Positions 12,101 through 24,329 are shown, counted from the stretch's first letter. The stretch: DNA of 64,000 nucleotides from Delphinapterus leucas (GCF_002288925.2 NW_022098076.1:66691964-66755963), one strand, 5' to 3'. Program-made: numbers and translations. Notes: generated by a model from the sequence alone, not told the origin.

Positions 12101-13124
12101 CAGTGGGAATGAAGTGCTAAGTGGCTGCCCCCTCCCTCCTCTCAGCTGGGACACATTTTGGTGCTTCTAAAAGGCATCTTGCAGACTGCTGTTGACACAA
12201 GAGTCTATGTCAGCAATCCCTTTGCTTAAAACTAGAGGACAAGCATGTTTTAAAAAGATGGCTGAAAAATGCATGTGACTGTAATGCCCCAGAAGAGACT
12301 GTAACAGACTGCAGTAAAAAGTACCTGGTACAGGGTCAGAAAATGAATAATTCAAACTTTCCTCACATGCTGAATTAACCTTATTTCATGCTTCCCCACC
12401 CCCATCCCCTGCTTTTGCCTCCTTCCAGGCTGGAGCTGGCTGGAGTCATTCAGGTGTGCAATTTAATCCCTCTCGGAAACTTCTTCTGCTCTATTTGGAT
12501 CACAGGAAGTGAGAGCAGTTGGATACGCTTCTCACCCTGCGAGAAGGGGTGTCATGTGGAAGCTTGCAGAGAGAGACGGGGCCCTTGGGGCGTCCGCCAC
12601 ACCCGTGGAAAATGACCACCAAATGTCCTTCCACTAATACTGATAACCAGAGGCTAAAGCAACTTGGGGTTTAGAAAATGTCCCTCTTTCTAATTTCACA
12701 ACACTCATTTTTCTTCAAAGATTGCTTTTTCCCGCAACTTCCTCACTCACATTACCAACAACAGGAGCAACGACCTCCTTCACTCCACCCAAAACAATTA
12801 AAATCCTCTTTTCTCACTCAGCTCTGGAAAGCAGGCAGAAGCAGGCACTCCTACCTGCTTTAATGTCACCTCTCCCATCCCCCAGTCCATTACAGAGTGT
12901 GGCATCATCTTCCCATCGTTTTCCAGCCACAAAGCCATACAGGGCAGCAAGGTCTATGAAAGCTCAATTTTCACCTAAATTGTACTTGCAGGCCTTTTTC
13001 CCTGATAAGCTTGGCAGGAAGAGTGGAAGCTGGTTAAGAGACACATGTTCACATGTGCAGGGCTAAGAGGAAGATGTGAGCACGCCTGTGCATAGAGTGT
13101 GCTTTCTTGGTTATGGTTTGAAAT
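9114..13124. other. About 4 kb of unique sequence, no gene seen
   Basis: T homopolymers occur near 9520-9536 and 9860-9876. The minus-strand frame at 10729-11088 (119 codons) and plus frames at 11257-11490 and 12722-13066 have no recognisable domain. The segment 12390-12620 is richer in G+C and carries a few CpGs, and a short AC run lies near 10532-10548. No interspersed repeat family was recognised. Confidence 0.45.
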
Positions 13125-13140
13125 AATACTGTGTGTCTTA

Positions 13141-13442
13141 TTGAGGATATGGGGAGCGGGAAGGGTAAGCTGTGACAAAGTGAGAGAGAGGCAAGGACAT
13201 ATATACACTACCAAACGTAAGGTAGATAGCTAGTGGGAAGCAGCCGCGTAGCACAGGGAGATCAGCTCGGTGCTTTGTGACCGCCTGGAGGGGTGGGATA
13301 GGGAGGGTGGGAGGGAGGGAGACGCAAGAGGGAAGAGATATGGGAACATATGTATATGTATAACTGATTCACTTTGTTATAAAGCAGAAACTAACACACC
13401 ATTGTAAAGCAATTATACTCCAATAAAGATGTAAAAAAAAAA
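13141..13442 (+). mobile_element. Short 5'-truncated L1 with 16-bp TSD
   Basis: Only the last 300 bases of an L1 3' UTR are present. They end in caattatactccaataaaga and an A tail, identical in type to the 3' UTR of the full-length L1 at 20154-20522. A G-rich block (ggtgggagggagggagacg) at about 13305-13323 is typical of L1 3' UTRs. A perfect 16-bp duplication, aatactgtgtgtctta, flanks it at 13125-13140 and 13443-13458. The perfect TSD argues for a fairly recent insertion. Confidence 0.93.
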
Positions 13443-13570
13443 AATACTGTGTGTCTTAAATGTAATGCTATTGAGAGAAGATGGCATACTCCAAGGTAAA
13501 AGGAGATCTGGGTTTTACCTTAAGAAACTTGTTCTTGTCATTATGGTAAATTCCATAAGAATTCTTTCAA

Positions 13571-13984
13571 CATTGTCCAGTAGAACTTTCTGCCATGATG
13601 GAAATGTTCTTTATCTATGTTGTGCAGTATGACAGCCACCAGCCACACGGGGCCACTGAATACTTGAATTGTGACTGAGGAACTGCATTTTTTTTTTTAA
13701 GTGTGTGAATATGGTATTTTTTTCAAATATAATCCCAATTTTCTTTTTTTTTTGAGTGGATAGTATTTCATTTTTTTAATAAGCTTTTAAAAAATTAAGG
13801 TATAACATGCATACAGAAAAGTGTGCAGATCCTAAGTGTACAGCTCCATGAGTTTTCAAAGTAAACACACCCATACAACTAGTAACCAGGTCAAGCAACA
13901 GAATATTAACACCATGAGGAACTGCATTTTTAAATTTTAATTAAATAGCCACTTGTGGCTAGTGGCTACTGTATTGGACAGTGC
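13571..13984. mobile_element. Non-autonomous DNA transposon (hAT/MER type), interrupted
   Basis: The ends are inverted: cattgtccagta at the left, and tattggacagtg at the right, which reads cactgtccaata on the other strand. The interior 'tgtggctagtggctact' is characteristic of a short mammalian MER-class DNA transposon. The exact subfamily was not determined. It is split by a LINE fragment at 13693-13914. Confidence 0.62.
13693..13914 (-). mobile_element. LINE 3' fragment inserted in the DNA transposon
   Basis: It is flanked by a perfect 17-bp duplication (tgaggaactgcattttt at 13676-13692 and 13915-13931). The left side starts with a T run, as expected for a minus-strand retroposon. The interior 'aattaaggtataacatgcat', 'taagtgtacagctccatgag' and 'acacacccatacaacta' resembles an old L1 3' region. 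Assignment to L1 is likely but the subfamily is not known. Confidence 0.66.
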
Positions 13985-14154
13985 AGGACTAGATGTCAAG
14001 ACATATCCTATTCTCTGTTCCATTTTTTGTTGTTGTTGTTTAGCCAGCCTTAAGTATATCTAACTCCAAACACTTCCTTCAGAAATTCTTTCAGTATTAA
14101 CAGAAATGAGGAAGGAAGGAAGCAAACTCTGGATCAGTCTTCCTCCAGGCCCAG

Positions 14155-14365
14155 ACCTGGGAAAGGTGCTTTCACACATGAACCTCATTTATGTTTGGTT
14201 GAAACTTTACAACTCTGTTCTGAATGATAACTAGCCCCATTTCACAGCTGAGGAATCTAAAGGTGATGAATTTTGGTAAATGGCCTACAATCACAAGACA
14301 AATAGCTTGCAGAACTGGAATTTGAGTCTTTGGATCCAGTCCAGTACTGGTTCCATTATAAATAA
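14155..14365 (-). repeat. MIR SINE fragment
   Basis: 'ccccatttcacagctgagga', then 'aatggcctacaatcacaaga' and 'agaactggaatttgagtctt' follow the order of a reverse-complement MIR (core, 'aggtcacacagct', 'gccgggattcgaaccc'). Confidence 0.68.
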
Positions 14366-16029
14366 GTGGTGTTATTCTCAATGCTATTCCCATTTCACAG
14401 AGAGGGGGAAAACGTCATTAATTACAGAAGAAAGTCCAAGTAATTTCTCTATGACTGGTAGGCATGGAGATTTGTGGTCTTTAGCTACAAGTTTCATTCA
14501 GACCCAAGTACACATTGAAAGTATTCAATGAAGGAGCGTACAACGAACTTGCACTTCTTGGTGCCAATGGTGTGGTCTGAAATGACCGAAGTCGCTCTTA
14601 TTGCTACTGAAAGATTTTTGAGAACTGCAAGGAAGAGGAGGTGTGTATTAGGCAAAACCAGATCAAGAAATTTGGAATATGTCCAAAATAAAAGGTCCTA
14701 AGAGTCAGGGAGAAAGCACCCTCCGTCCCAAAGAAATCAGTGCCTTGACTGCAGGAGAAAGTAGGAGAATTACCAAGGTCTGGGCAAGTCCTGTTGAAGA
14801 GGTGATTTTTCACTTCCCGGGCTACAGCTGGAATCCCCGGCTACAGTACTAACCAGGAGGGTGGTGAGCAAAAAGCTCTTCTCTGCTGGTAGCCATTCAC
14901 CCAAGAAGTTTCCTAGAAGGTGATGTTGGTTGTGATTAGAGCCTCCTCTCTGAGAGGGGGAGTTGTCTCAGTTCCCAGTCCTGCAAATGCAGCTGGTGGC
15001 TGGGAAGCTGCCGCCTGGCATTCTCTCCAGAGAGAGTCTCAGCTGCTCTTGCCGTCTAGAATCATCACTTGGTTTAGTTTCCCAGGGTAGGGGGTGAATA
15101 TGTCAGGGGAAGGGGATGGCGGCGATTCGCCTTGGAAGAAGCCAGTGACCCCTGTGCAAGCGACTTCTCACACGGTGTGCCTGCCCCCAGCGGGGCAGTG
15201 GGCTTCAGTTACTCTCCGGTCCCTTGCTGGCTGTTCACTTTCTACACCAATAGGCTCTGAGGTGACAAGTTCAATTCCCAGTTCTGTCAAACCTGCATTT
15301 TCTTCCCTGACCTACTTTTCCCACTCTGCAGTGTTGGAACAATGCCTTGCTCTGTTCCCTGTTTAGACCCATCTTTTGCCTGAGCTGGTGCAGAAGCCCG
15401 GGCCTTTGCCAGGCTTTTTGCCTTGAATCCCTGACAAGTGTTGATGGGAAAAGAAAAAAAAAAAAAAAGAAGAAGGAAAAAAAAATCCTCACTACAAAAC
15501 AGAGTTCGGCTCTCCCACAGATACCCCAACTCCAGCGGGAGTAAATGCTCTTGTTGGTAAGGAAAGAAAGCAAAAGGTCAGGCTTCTCCATTCACCCCTC
15601 TCCCCTTCACCCCAAGCTCCCAGGCGCAGTGAGAAGCAACTGAGGCAATGCCAAGAACACTCCTGACCCTGTGAGTATCAAAGAGGTGGCTGCTGCATTT
15701 GCTGGCTCTGACTGAGGCTCCATCCAAGACGGCTCTCAGCAGCACTTGCATAGCACGCCCTCTGTGAGCCGTTCCTGCAAGGAGCCCAGGGCAGCCTCTC
15801 ACAAAGCCCTCCAGTACTGTCTATGGGGCAAGCACCACGCAAAGTTTTCTCAGGCTTCCGGCCACGAGGGGCTATAAAGAGAGCGGTGTGACCCAGCAGC
15901 CAGGGAGGCAGCACAAGCGAAGATTCTTTGTGATATGTAAAGGAAATGCGAAGATCTGCAAGCGAACGCAGGATAATCTGACACAGGTAGAGGTGAGGGG
16001 TAGACAGTAACAATAAAATCACAGCCATC
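14366..16029. other. Unique sequence, no gene seen
   Basis: An A-rich run lies at 15452-15485. Open frames on both strands at 15094-16028 (up to 116 codons) overlap each other and show no domain. Scattered CpGs occur at 15118-15190 (ggcggcgattcgcc). No exon or repeat was recognised. Confidence 0.45.
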
Positions 16030-16215
16030 CTTAGGGACTGCGTGCTGTGTGCGGGATTGTTACTAAGTATACTAAGTGTCTGTTTGCCCCAAGGTCCTAT
16101 AAGGCAGGTACTATTATCACCCCCACTTTACAGATGGTGAGGTAGAGGGCGGTGCATGGCTAGTCAGCGGTCAGGCTAGGATATGCACCCACGGGGTCTG
16201 CGCCTGTTCCATCCA
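16030..16215 (-). repeat. MIR SINE fragment
   Basis: 'ggcaggtactattatcaccc' followed by 'ccactttacagatggtgagg' and 'gtcaggctaggatatgcac' matches a reverse-complement MIR in the expected order. Confidence 0.75.
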
Positions 16216-17019
16216 GCCTGGACTCTGCCCAGCTAACACCATCCTCCCATCTAGCTCCTACCCGCCTCCCTCATCTTACACTCAGGACAACTTGGTCTGC
16301 GGTGTCCTCTCTAGCACCCCAGCAGCCCTCTAGTCCCTCCTCACCCTCCGAGTCTAGGCTGCACACCTAGTCAGTCCTGTTGAGGGAAGTGTGCGTGGAA
16401 ATCTCCTGGTGGATTCTGGAGGAAGGATTTCCTCTCAGAGAAAAAGAGAGAGCTCCACAAGGAAAATGCTCTAGGTTGCATCCCCTTTCCTGCTGGGTCT
16501 GCTGCTACGTGAGGACACAGAGCTTAGAGCTGTGGCATCTTTCTTGCAGCCATGAGGGAGTTCACCTCTAATATACTGAGGATAAAAACGAGGGAAGAAA
16601 AGTGCTAGGAACTTGATAATACCATTGAGCTACTGTACCAACCCTGGAACTGACAGCTTTCTGATATGTGGTTTGATTTAAAAAAACGTTAAAGTCCATA
16701 TTATTAATCCACCACTAGTTAGGTATTCTGTTACCTGCAGCCCAAAGCACCTAACTAATAGAGGTACCTAGAAGCAGCCCTCTAGAAAGGGTGTGAATGA
16801 CTTTCTGTTCTCAGTGTTGGTCACTGTGTGCCCCACTCAGACTCACACATCTGTTCCCCTCCCCAGGACACTCCAGGAAAGATAACCTGGGCATCATCCT
16901 GCCTCACTTCCTGGCTTTGGCCCTCACTACTCCTTCTGCAGGGAAAACCTCTCCCCAGATCTTCACAGGGCTGCGTTTTTCTCTTCACCCAAATCTCTGT
17001 CCTATACACTGTGTGTTTC
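16216..17019. other. Unique sequence with a possible LTR end near 16700-16762
   Basis: 'tctgttacctgcagcccaaa' followed by 'gcacctaactaatag' resembles the 3' end of an ERVL-MaLR type LTR, but too little is preserved to name it. The rest, including frames at 16380-16571 and 16797-17046, shows nothing recognisable. Confidence 0.35.
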
Positions 17020-17140
17020 CTTCATGAAACATCTCATGCTATGTAATTGTTTGTTTAAAATCTCTCTGCACTTGACAGTTTGCCTGTCTTACCTAGAACA
17101 TCTCCTGGCTCATAGCAAGTGTTCAGACATTGGTGTGCAA
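17020..17140 (+). repeat. Possible L2 LINE 3' fragment
   Basis: 'ttgcctgtcttacctagaac' followed by 'atctcctggctcatagcaag' and 'tgttcag' resembles the diverged L2 3' end (cctagaacagtgcctggcacatagtaggtgctcaa). It is short and degraded. Confidence 0.42.
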
Positions 17141-17164
17141 TCCCCAGCTAATTCTGCTGTGTTT

Positions 17165-17312
17165 GCTAAGGTGTCGCAGTGGGTCCTTCTCCTCTTCGTC
17201 CTCCGCCTCCTGTTCCTCCGTCCTCCTCTTCTTCTCCTCCTTCTCTTCCTTTTCCTGTTTCATTTTTTATCTGCTTCTCTTCCTTCTTCTCTTCCTTCTC
17301 CTTGGTCAAATC
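17165..17312 (+). repeat. Polypyrimidine (CCT/CTT) tract
   Basis: An almost unbroken run of C and T built from cct, ctt and tcc units; the minus strand is purine-only over most of it. It is a low-complexity tract of the kind that can form triplex DNA. Open frames over it (Ser/Phe/Leu-rich or Glu/Lys-rich) are by-products. Confidence 0.85.
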
Positions 17313-17982
17313 TGACTGATGCCATTTATGCCTCCTTTGATGAGACAGATGAACTCTCTTCCAAGTTAATCTTCTCAAATTTTTAGAATCACTGCCCATG
17401 TTCAACAGCTGAAATCTCAATTTGATCATTTCCAGTGAGGCTCAGTTTTTACACTCTCATTGCAAGTTGGGGTGCTTTGACGGAATGACAATGTGAGGAT
17501 GTTTTTAAGTTTCTTGTGTTCATTTCACTATATCATTATGGTGGTTTTCAGCCTTTTAGACATTTTAAGCTATGCTTAATTATGCTCATTCCCAGAGGCT
17601 CCTTAAAAGCAAATGACACAATTTTTTTAATCAAATAAATAATACACATGAGGCCTGTTAAGACTTGATAGAAGCCTGTACGATCAGCTGAAGAGAATGA
17701 CTGTGATCAGAGGGCCTGAGAAACAGGGGTTGTTAGAGAGTCATCACCTTCCTCTCTGGCATTTCTAGCCACTCAAGAAAAGTCTTTGAATCCTGGGAAG
17801 ACAGAGTTTTTGCCAACCCTGTACCCTAGCCTGTCCTCAGCTGGGATGGAATCTGCTAAATCCGATTCTTCCTGGTGATCAGTTTTCTCTGCAAAAGGAT
17901 AAGTGTGGTTCATTCCTTCCCTCCAAGGTGGCAACATGGAGTCCATGTGGCTGCTTTGAGAAAAGGTGAAAGAACCTCTGTC

Positions 17983-18403
17983 ACACTGAGTCCCAGAGGC
18001 TATAACAAAATACCAAAACCTGGGTGGCTTAAACAACTAACATTTATTTCTCACAGTTTTGGGAGAGTCCAAAGACTCTTCCAAGGAGGCTGGGGAGTCC
18101 AAGATAAAGTTGCTGGCAGATTTGGTGTCTGTTGTGAGCCCTCTTCCTGGTTTTCAGATGGCCATCTTCTCATTATGTCCTCACATGGCCTTTCTTTGAT
18201 GTGTACACATGGGGAGAAAGAGACATCTCATTTCAGATCCTCGTTTTATAAGGGCATTAATCCCATCATGAGGGCCCCACTCTCATGACATAATCTAACC
18301 CTAATTACTTCCCAGAGGCCTCACCTCCAAAACCCATCACATTGGGGATTAGGGCTTCTACGTACGAATTTGGGAGGAGCATGAACATGCAGTCCATAGT
18401 GGG
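17983..18403 (-). mobile_element. MLT1-type LTR (ERVL-MaLR), solitary
   Basis: On the plus strand: 'ataacaaaataccaaaacct', 'gggtggcttaaacaac', 'tttatttctcacagtttt', 'catggcctttctttgatgtg', 'tacgaatttgggaggagca' and 'agtccatag' at the end. This is the reverse complement of a MaLR LTR reading 'tggactgaattgtgtcccccc ... ggtattttgttatggcagcc'. No internal retroviral sequence adjoins it, so it is a solitary LTR. Confidence 0.8.
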
Positions 18404-20142
18404 CTCTCCTGCCACTTTGTAATGATGACAAGAATCAGTATAAGGTTAGGACATTGGACATCCCTTTCTAGAGCAATCTGGAACCTTTCAACTTGTGATG
18501 GGCATCTGCTGATTTAGCCTGTCCAGAGCTTAGCCGCCCTTCTTCTGCTACACTTTGCACTCTTCCCTTGTCGTGAACAGCTTAGAAGGACTATCAGTTA
18601 AGTCTCCTCACCCTTATCTAACCACGAGGTTGACACGAGGCCCAAGCCGAGATCAAGCAGATTCTCTCGGGAATTTTAATCTTGAACAGAACAAGGACAT
18701 AAATTGAAGATGACTCAGAACACTGGTACTTCCCCAGAGAGGCTGTCCATTACTTCGTGCTACCTAAATTCTCTGGTTCTAGTATATTCTTACTTGGTCT
18801 TCAGCTTTGGCTTTTACTAAATGACTACTACATATCCTTCAATTAATTGCTTTTTTCCCTTGTGAGTTGCCAGGTTAATATGTGTAGCTTACAATAAAGG
18901 GACCCTAAATTATAGACTTTTCAAACAATGAAGCCCAGAGCTCTACACCTGCTGCCACGACTGAGGCCTCCGAATGTGTTTTTGTTATATGTCCTCTTCT
19001 AACTCTGGTAATCCGTGTGAAAAAGGCCCAAATAATTGGAAAACAAAAACCCTGGGTCACTATCTCTCTGATCTGCCATGTCATTGTCAAGTAGAGAACA
19101 AAAGCAGCGATTCCAGAGGCTAAGGATAAAAGAGTCTTAAAAAAATCTTATCTGTCTTAAAAGCCATGAGTGAAATCAAGGAAACTGTTCAACGCACCTG
19201 ACTCACATGATTACCGTGGGTCAGCCATCAATATGTAGATAGAAAGAAAATAATTGGCATAAGCTCCTTGAAATTTCTGCCTACAGCCTCCCCAAGGAGG
19301 CCTTGGGGAGATTCAGATACCATTTGAACAGCCAGGGCTTCATAATGAGAACTGACATTCTAGTGTGTAGTACAAAAGACACTTCCCTCCTGGAACACCG
19401 AAAAGTACTTTAATCAGCCAAAAAGTTGCTACTGTAAAAAAAAGTGAGGAGGGGATAAAATAAACTGCTCATTTATTGCTTCCATTGCTATGCCTGCCTC
19501 CTTCTTACTGTCCAAGCCCCCGTGGCATCATCTTTGCCTACCTCATTAATGCCACTTGCTCATTGCTATGCCAGAAAGCCCAGCTGATTACCAGGAAACC
19601 CTGAGTTGAAGGTTGCCTGGGTTTCAAGTTGCTTATGCACACAATTCACTGTGTTAGCAGTTCCCTCCTTTCCTTAAGTCACTCAGTGAGTCTGGAAAGT
19701 GGGAAATCAGCTTTGCATTGTCTCTGGCTCCTCACTGACCGGTCAAGCCTCAGGGTGCCTGTGGAATATTTGATTAGTTGCAAACTCAAAACAACCATCA
19801 CAAAGAAAGATAAAAGGTTAAAACCACAAGGAAGGCACCCCAGAGTGAAGAGCCTGAAAGATTGGAAAAGGTAAGCTGAAAAAATACTCAGACTCCCACA
19901 GCAGAAGCTAAAGATAAAATGAGGCATGTTTCATGCCCAAGGCAGAAAATTAAAAATTGAGCAGGTTCTATTCTGGGAGGTGTATTGTGAGGTGAGGTCT
20001 CCTTCCTACCCCACCCCCAGCCCCTGTCATCCTCTCTGGAGTCCAGTCTTACCAGCTGGCATGCTGTGTTTTCTTTATTCCCTCACTCCTAGCTGAGAAA
20101 AATGCCCTATTACTAGTAAGTGGGGTCACCAGTGTCGTCAAC
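18404..20142. other. Unique sequence, no gene seen
   Basis: Frames at 18905-19090 and 19629-19927 are short and lack domains. No repeat family was recognised. The segment ends at the 3' flank of the full-length L1. Confidence 0.45.
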
Positions 20143-20153
20143 AGGCAATATTT

Positions 20154-20522
20154 CCTTTTTTCTTTTTTAACATCTTTCTTGGAGTATAATTGCTTTACAG
20201 TGGTGTGTTAGTTTCTGCTTTATAACAAAGTGAATCAGTTATACATATACATATATCCCCATATCTCCCCACTCTTGCATCTCCCTCTCACCCTCCCTCT
20301 CCCACACCTCTAGGTGGTCACAAAGCACCAAGCTGGCCTCCCTGTGCTATGCGGCTGCTTCCCACTAGCTATCTATTTTACATTTCGTAGTGTATATATG
20401 TCCATGCCACTCTCTCACTTTGTCCCAGCTTACCCTTCCCCCTCCCTGTGTCCTCAAGTCCATTCTCTACCTCTGCGTCTTTATTCCTGTCCTACCCCTG
20501 GGGTTCTTCAACCATTTTTTTT
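20154..20522 (-). other. L1 3' UTR and A-rich tail
   Basis: On the minus strand the end reads gcaattatactccaagaaag, followed by an A-rich tail with G interruptions (20154-20169 as T-rich on the plus strand). The canonical aataaa seen in the 13.1-kb copy is here aagaaa. The CT-rich plus-strand block at 20276-20311 corresponds to the G-rich 3' UTR tract typical of L1. Confidence 0.85.
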
Positions 20523-23500
20523 TTAGATTCCATATATATGTGTTAGCATACTGTATTTGTTTTTCTCTTTCTGACTTACTTCACTCTGGATGACAGACTC
20601 TCAGTCCATCCACATCACTACAAATACCTCAATTTTGTTTCTTTTTATGGCTAAGTAATATTCCATTGTATATATGTGCCACATCTTCCTTATCCATTCA
20701 TCTGGTGATGGACACTTAGGTTGCTTCCATGTCCTGGCTATTGTAAATAGAGCTGCAATGAACACTGTAGTACGTGACTAGTTTTGAATTATTGTTTTCT
20801 AGGGTATATGCCCAGTAGTGCGATTGCTGGGTCATATGGCAGTTCTCCTTTTAGTTTTTTAAGGAACCTGCATACTGTTCTCCATAGTGGCTGTATCAAT
20901 TTACATTCCCACCAACAGTGCAAGAGAGTTCCCTTTTCTCCACACTGTCTCCAGAATTTATTGTTTCTAGATTTTTTGATGATGGCCAGTCTGACTGGTG
21001 TGAGATGATACCTCATTGTAGTTTTGATTTGCATTTCTCTAATGATTAGTGATGTTGAGCATTCTTTCATGTGTTTGTTGGCAGTCTGTATATCTTCTTT
21101 GGAGAAATGTCTATTTAGGTCTTCTGTCCATTTTTGGATTGGGTTGTTTGTTTTTTTGATATTGAGCTACATGAGCTGCTTGTAAATTTTGGAGATTAAT
21201 CCTTTTTCAGTTGCTTCATTTGCAAATATTTTCTCCCATTCTGAGGGTTGTCTTTTTGTCTTGTTTACTGTTTCCTTTGCTATGCAAAAGCTTTTAACTT
21301 TCATTGTCCCATTTGTTTATTTTTGTTTTTATTTCCATGTCTCTAGGAGGTGAGTCAAAAAGGACCTTGCTGTGATGTATGTCATAGAGCATTCTGCCTG
21401 TGTTTTCCTCTAAGAGTTTTTAGTGTCTGGCCTTACATTTAGGTCTTTAATCCAATTTGAGTTTATTTTTGTGTATGGTGTTAAGGAGTGTTCTAATTTC
21501 ATTCTTTTACATGTAGCTGTCCAGTTTTCCCAGCACCACTTATTGAAGAGGCTGTCTTTTCTCTATTGTATATTCTTGCCTCCTTTATCAAAAATAAGGT
21601 GACCATATGTGCATGGGTTTATCTCTGGGCTTTCTATGCTGTTCCATTGATCTATATTTCTGTTTTTGTGCAGTACCATACTGTCTTGATTACTGTAGCT
21701 TTGTAGTATAGTCTGAAGTCTGGGACCCTGATTCCTCCAGCTCCGTTCTTCTTTCTCAAGGTTGCTTTGGCTATTTGGGGTCTTTTGTATTTCCATACAA
21801 ATTGTTAAATTTTTTGTTCTAGTTCTGTGAAAAATGCTATTGGTAGTTTGATAGGGATTGCAATGAATGTGTAGATTGCTTTGGGTAGTATAGTCATTTT
21901 CACAATGTTGATTCTTCCAATCCAAGAACATGGTATATCTCTCCATCTGTTTGTATCATCTTTAATTTCTTTCATCAGTGTCTTATAGTTTTCTGCATAC
22001 AGGTCTTTTGTCTCTTTAGGTAGGTTTATTCCTAGGTATTTTCTTGCTGTTGTTGCAATGATAAATGAGAGTGTTTCCTTAATTTCTCTTTCAGATTTTT
22101 CATCATCAGTGTATAAGAATGCCAGAGATTTCTGTACATTAATTTTGTATCCTACTACTTTACCAAGTTCATTGATTAGCTCTAGTAGTTTTGGGGTAGC
22201 ATCTTTAGGATTCTCTATATATAGTATCATGTCATCTGCAAAAAGTGACAGCTTTATTTCTTTCCTGATTTGTATTCCTTTTATTTCTTTTTCTTCTCTG
22301 ATTGCTGTGGCTAAAACTTCCAAAACTATGTTGAATGATAGTGGTGAGAGTGGACAACCTTGTCTTGTTCCTGATCTTAGGGGAAATGGTTTCAGTTGTT
22401 CACTATGCAGAATGATGTTGGTTCTGGGTTTGTCATATATGGCCTTTATTATGTTGAGGTAAGTTCCCTCTATGCCTACTGGAGGGTTTTTATCATAAAT
22501 GGGTGTTGAATTTTGTCGAAAGCTTTCTCTGCATCTATTGAGATGATCATATGGTTTTTCTCCTTCAATTTGTTAATATAGTTTATCGCATTGATTGGCT
22601 TGAGTATATTGAAGAATCCTTGCATTTTGCTAGTATTTTCTTGAGGATTTTTGCATCTATGTTCATCAGTGATATTGGCCTGTAGTTTTCTTTCTTTGTG
22701 TCACATCTGTCTGGTTTTGGTATCAGGGTGATGGTGGCCTTGTAGAATGAGTTTTGGAGTATTCCTCCCTCTGCTATATTTTCGAAGAGTTTGAGAAGGA
22801 TAGGTGTTTGTTAGCTTTTCTCTAAATGTTTGATAGACTTCACCTGTGAAGCCGTCTGGTCCTGGGCTTTTGATTGTTGGTAGATTTTTAATCACAGTCT
22901 CAATTTCAGTGCTTATGATTGGTATGTTTATATTTTCTATTTCTTCCTGGTTCAGTCTCAGAAGGTTGTGCTTTTCTAAGAATTTGTCCATTTCTTCCAG
23001 GTTGTCCATTTTATTAGCATATAGTTGCTTGTAGTAATCTCTCATGATCCTCCGTACTTCTACAGTGTCAGTTGTTACCTCTCCTTTTTCATTTCTAATT
23101 CTACTGAATTGAGTCTTAACCCTTTCTTTCTTGATGAGTCTGGCTAATGGTTTACCAATTCTGTTTATCTTCTCAAAGAACCAGCTTTTAGTTTTATTGA
23201 TCTTTCCTACTGTTTTCTTCATTTCTTTTTTATTTATTTCTGGTCTGATCTTTATGATTTCTTTCCCCTGCTAACTTTAGGGGGGGTTTGTTCTTCTTTC
23301 TCTAATTGCTTTACGTGTAAGGTTAGGTTGTTTATTTGAGATGTTTCTTGTTCCTCGAGGTAGGATCGTATTGCTATAAACTTCCCTCTTAGAACTGCTT
23401 TTGCTGCATCCCATAGGTTTTGAGTTTTCGTGTTTTCATTGTCATTTGTTTCTAGGTATTTTTTGATTTCCTCTTTGATTTCTTCAGTGATCTCTTGTTT

Positions 23501-24271
23501 ATTTAGTAGTGTATTCTTTAGCCTCCATGTGTTTGTACTTTTAAAGTTTTTTTCTTGTAATTGATATATAGTCTTATAGCGTTGTGGTTGGAAAAGAAAC
23601 TTGATACAATTTCAATTTTCTTAAATTTACCAAGGCTTCATTTGTGACCCAAGATATGATCTATCCTGGAGAATGATCCATGAGCACTTGAGAAGACAGT
23701 GTATTCTCTTGTTTTTGCATGGAATGTCCTATAAATGTCAATTAAGTCCATCTTGTTTAATGTATCATTTAAAGCTTGTGTTTCCTTATTTATTTCCATT
23801 TTGGATGATCTGTCCATTGGTGAAAGTGGGGTGTTAAAGTCCCCTACTATTATTGTGTTACTGTCAACTTCCTCTTTTATGGCTGTTAGCATTTGCCTTA
23901 TGTACTGAGGTGCTCCTATGTTGCGTGCATAAATATTTACAATTTTTATATCTACTTCTTGGAACAGTCCCTTGATCATTATGTAGTGCCCTTCTTTGTC
24001 TCTTGCAATAGTCTTTATTGTAAAGTCTATTTTTTCTGATATGAGAATTGCTACTCCAGCTTTCTTTTGATTTCCATTTGCATGGAATATCTTTTTCCAT
24101 CCCCTCACTTTCAGTCTATATGTGTCCCTAGGTCTGAAGTATGCTGTCTTGTAGACAGCATATGTACGGGTCTTGTTTTTGTATCCATTCAGCCAGTCTA
24201 TGTCTTTTGGTTGGAGCATTTAATCCATTTACATTTAAGGTAATTATCGATATGTATGTTCCTATTACCAT
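20523..24271 (-). pseudogene. L1 ORF2 (endonuclease and reverse transcriptase), broken
   Basis: ORF2 encodes an AP-like endonuclease and a reverse transcriptase for target-primed integration. The start codon is at 24271-24269, 58 bp after the ORF1 stop. Endonuclease sequence is clear at 24219-23638 (GDFNTPLSPMDRS and the SRIDHILGHK end), but the frame breaks near 24150 at a perfect 10-bp hairpin, where the catalytic Glu segment should lie. An in-frame stop follows directly after the GHK of the endonuclease end. Reverse transcriptase pieces are open at 23222-22701 (SPGPDGFTGE) and 22323-21805, and the catalytic FADD motif is intact at 22242-22231. The C-terminal part is open at 21070-20789. 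Several frameshifts separate these blocks. The stop codon is at 20525-20523. Confidence 0.93.
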
Positions 24272-24329
24272 TTTCTTAATTGTTTGGGGTTTGTTATTTT
24301 AGGTCTTTTTCTTCTCTTGTGTTTCCTGC

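Noticed and set aside
22058..22462. 134-codon plus-strand frame
   Set aside because: It is antisense to L1 ORF2 reverse transcriptase and has no independent features.
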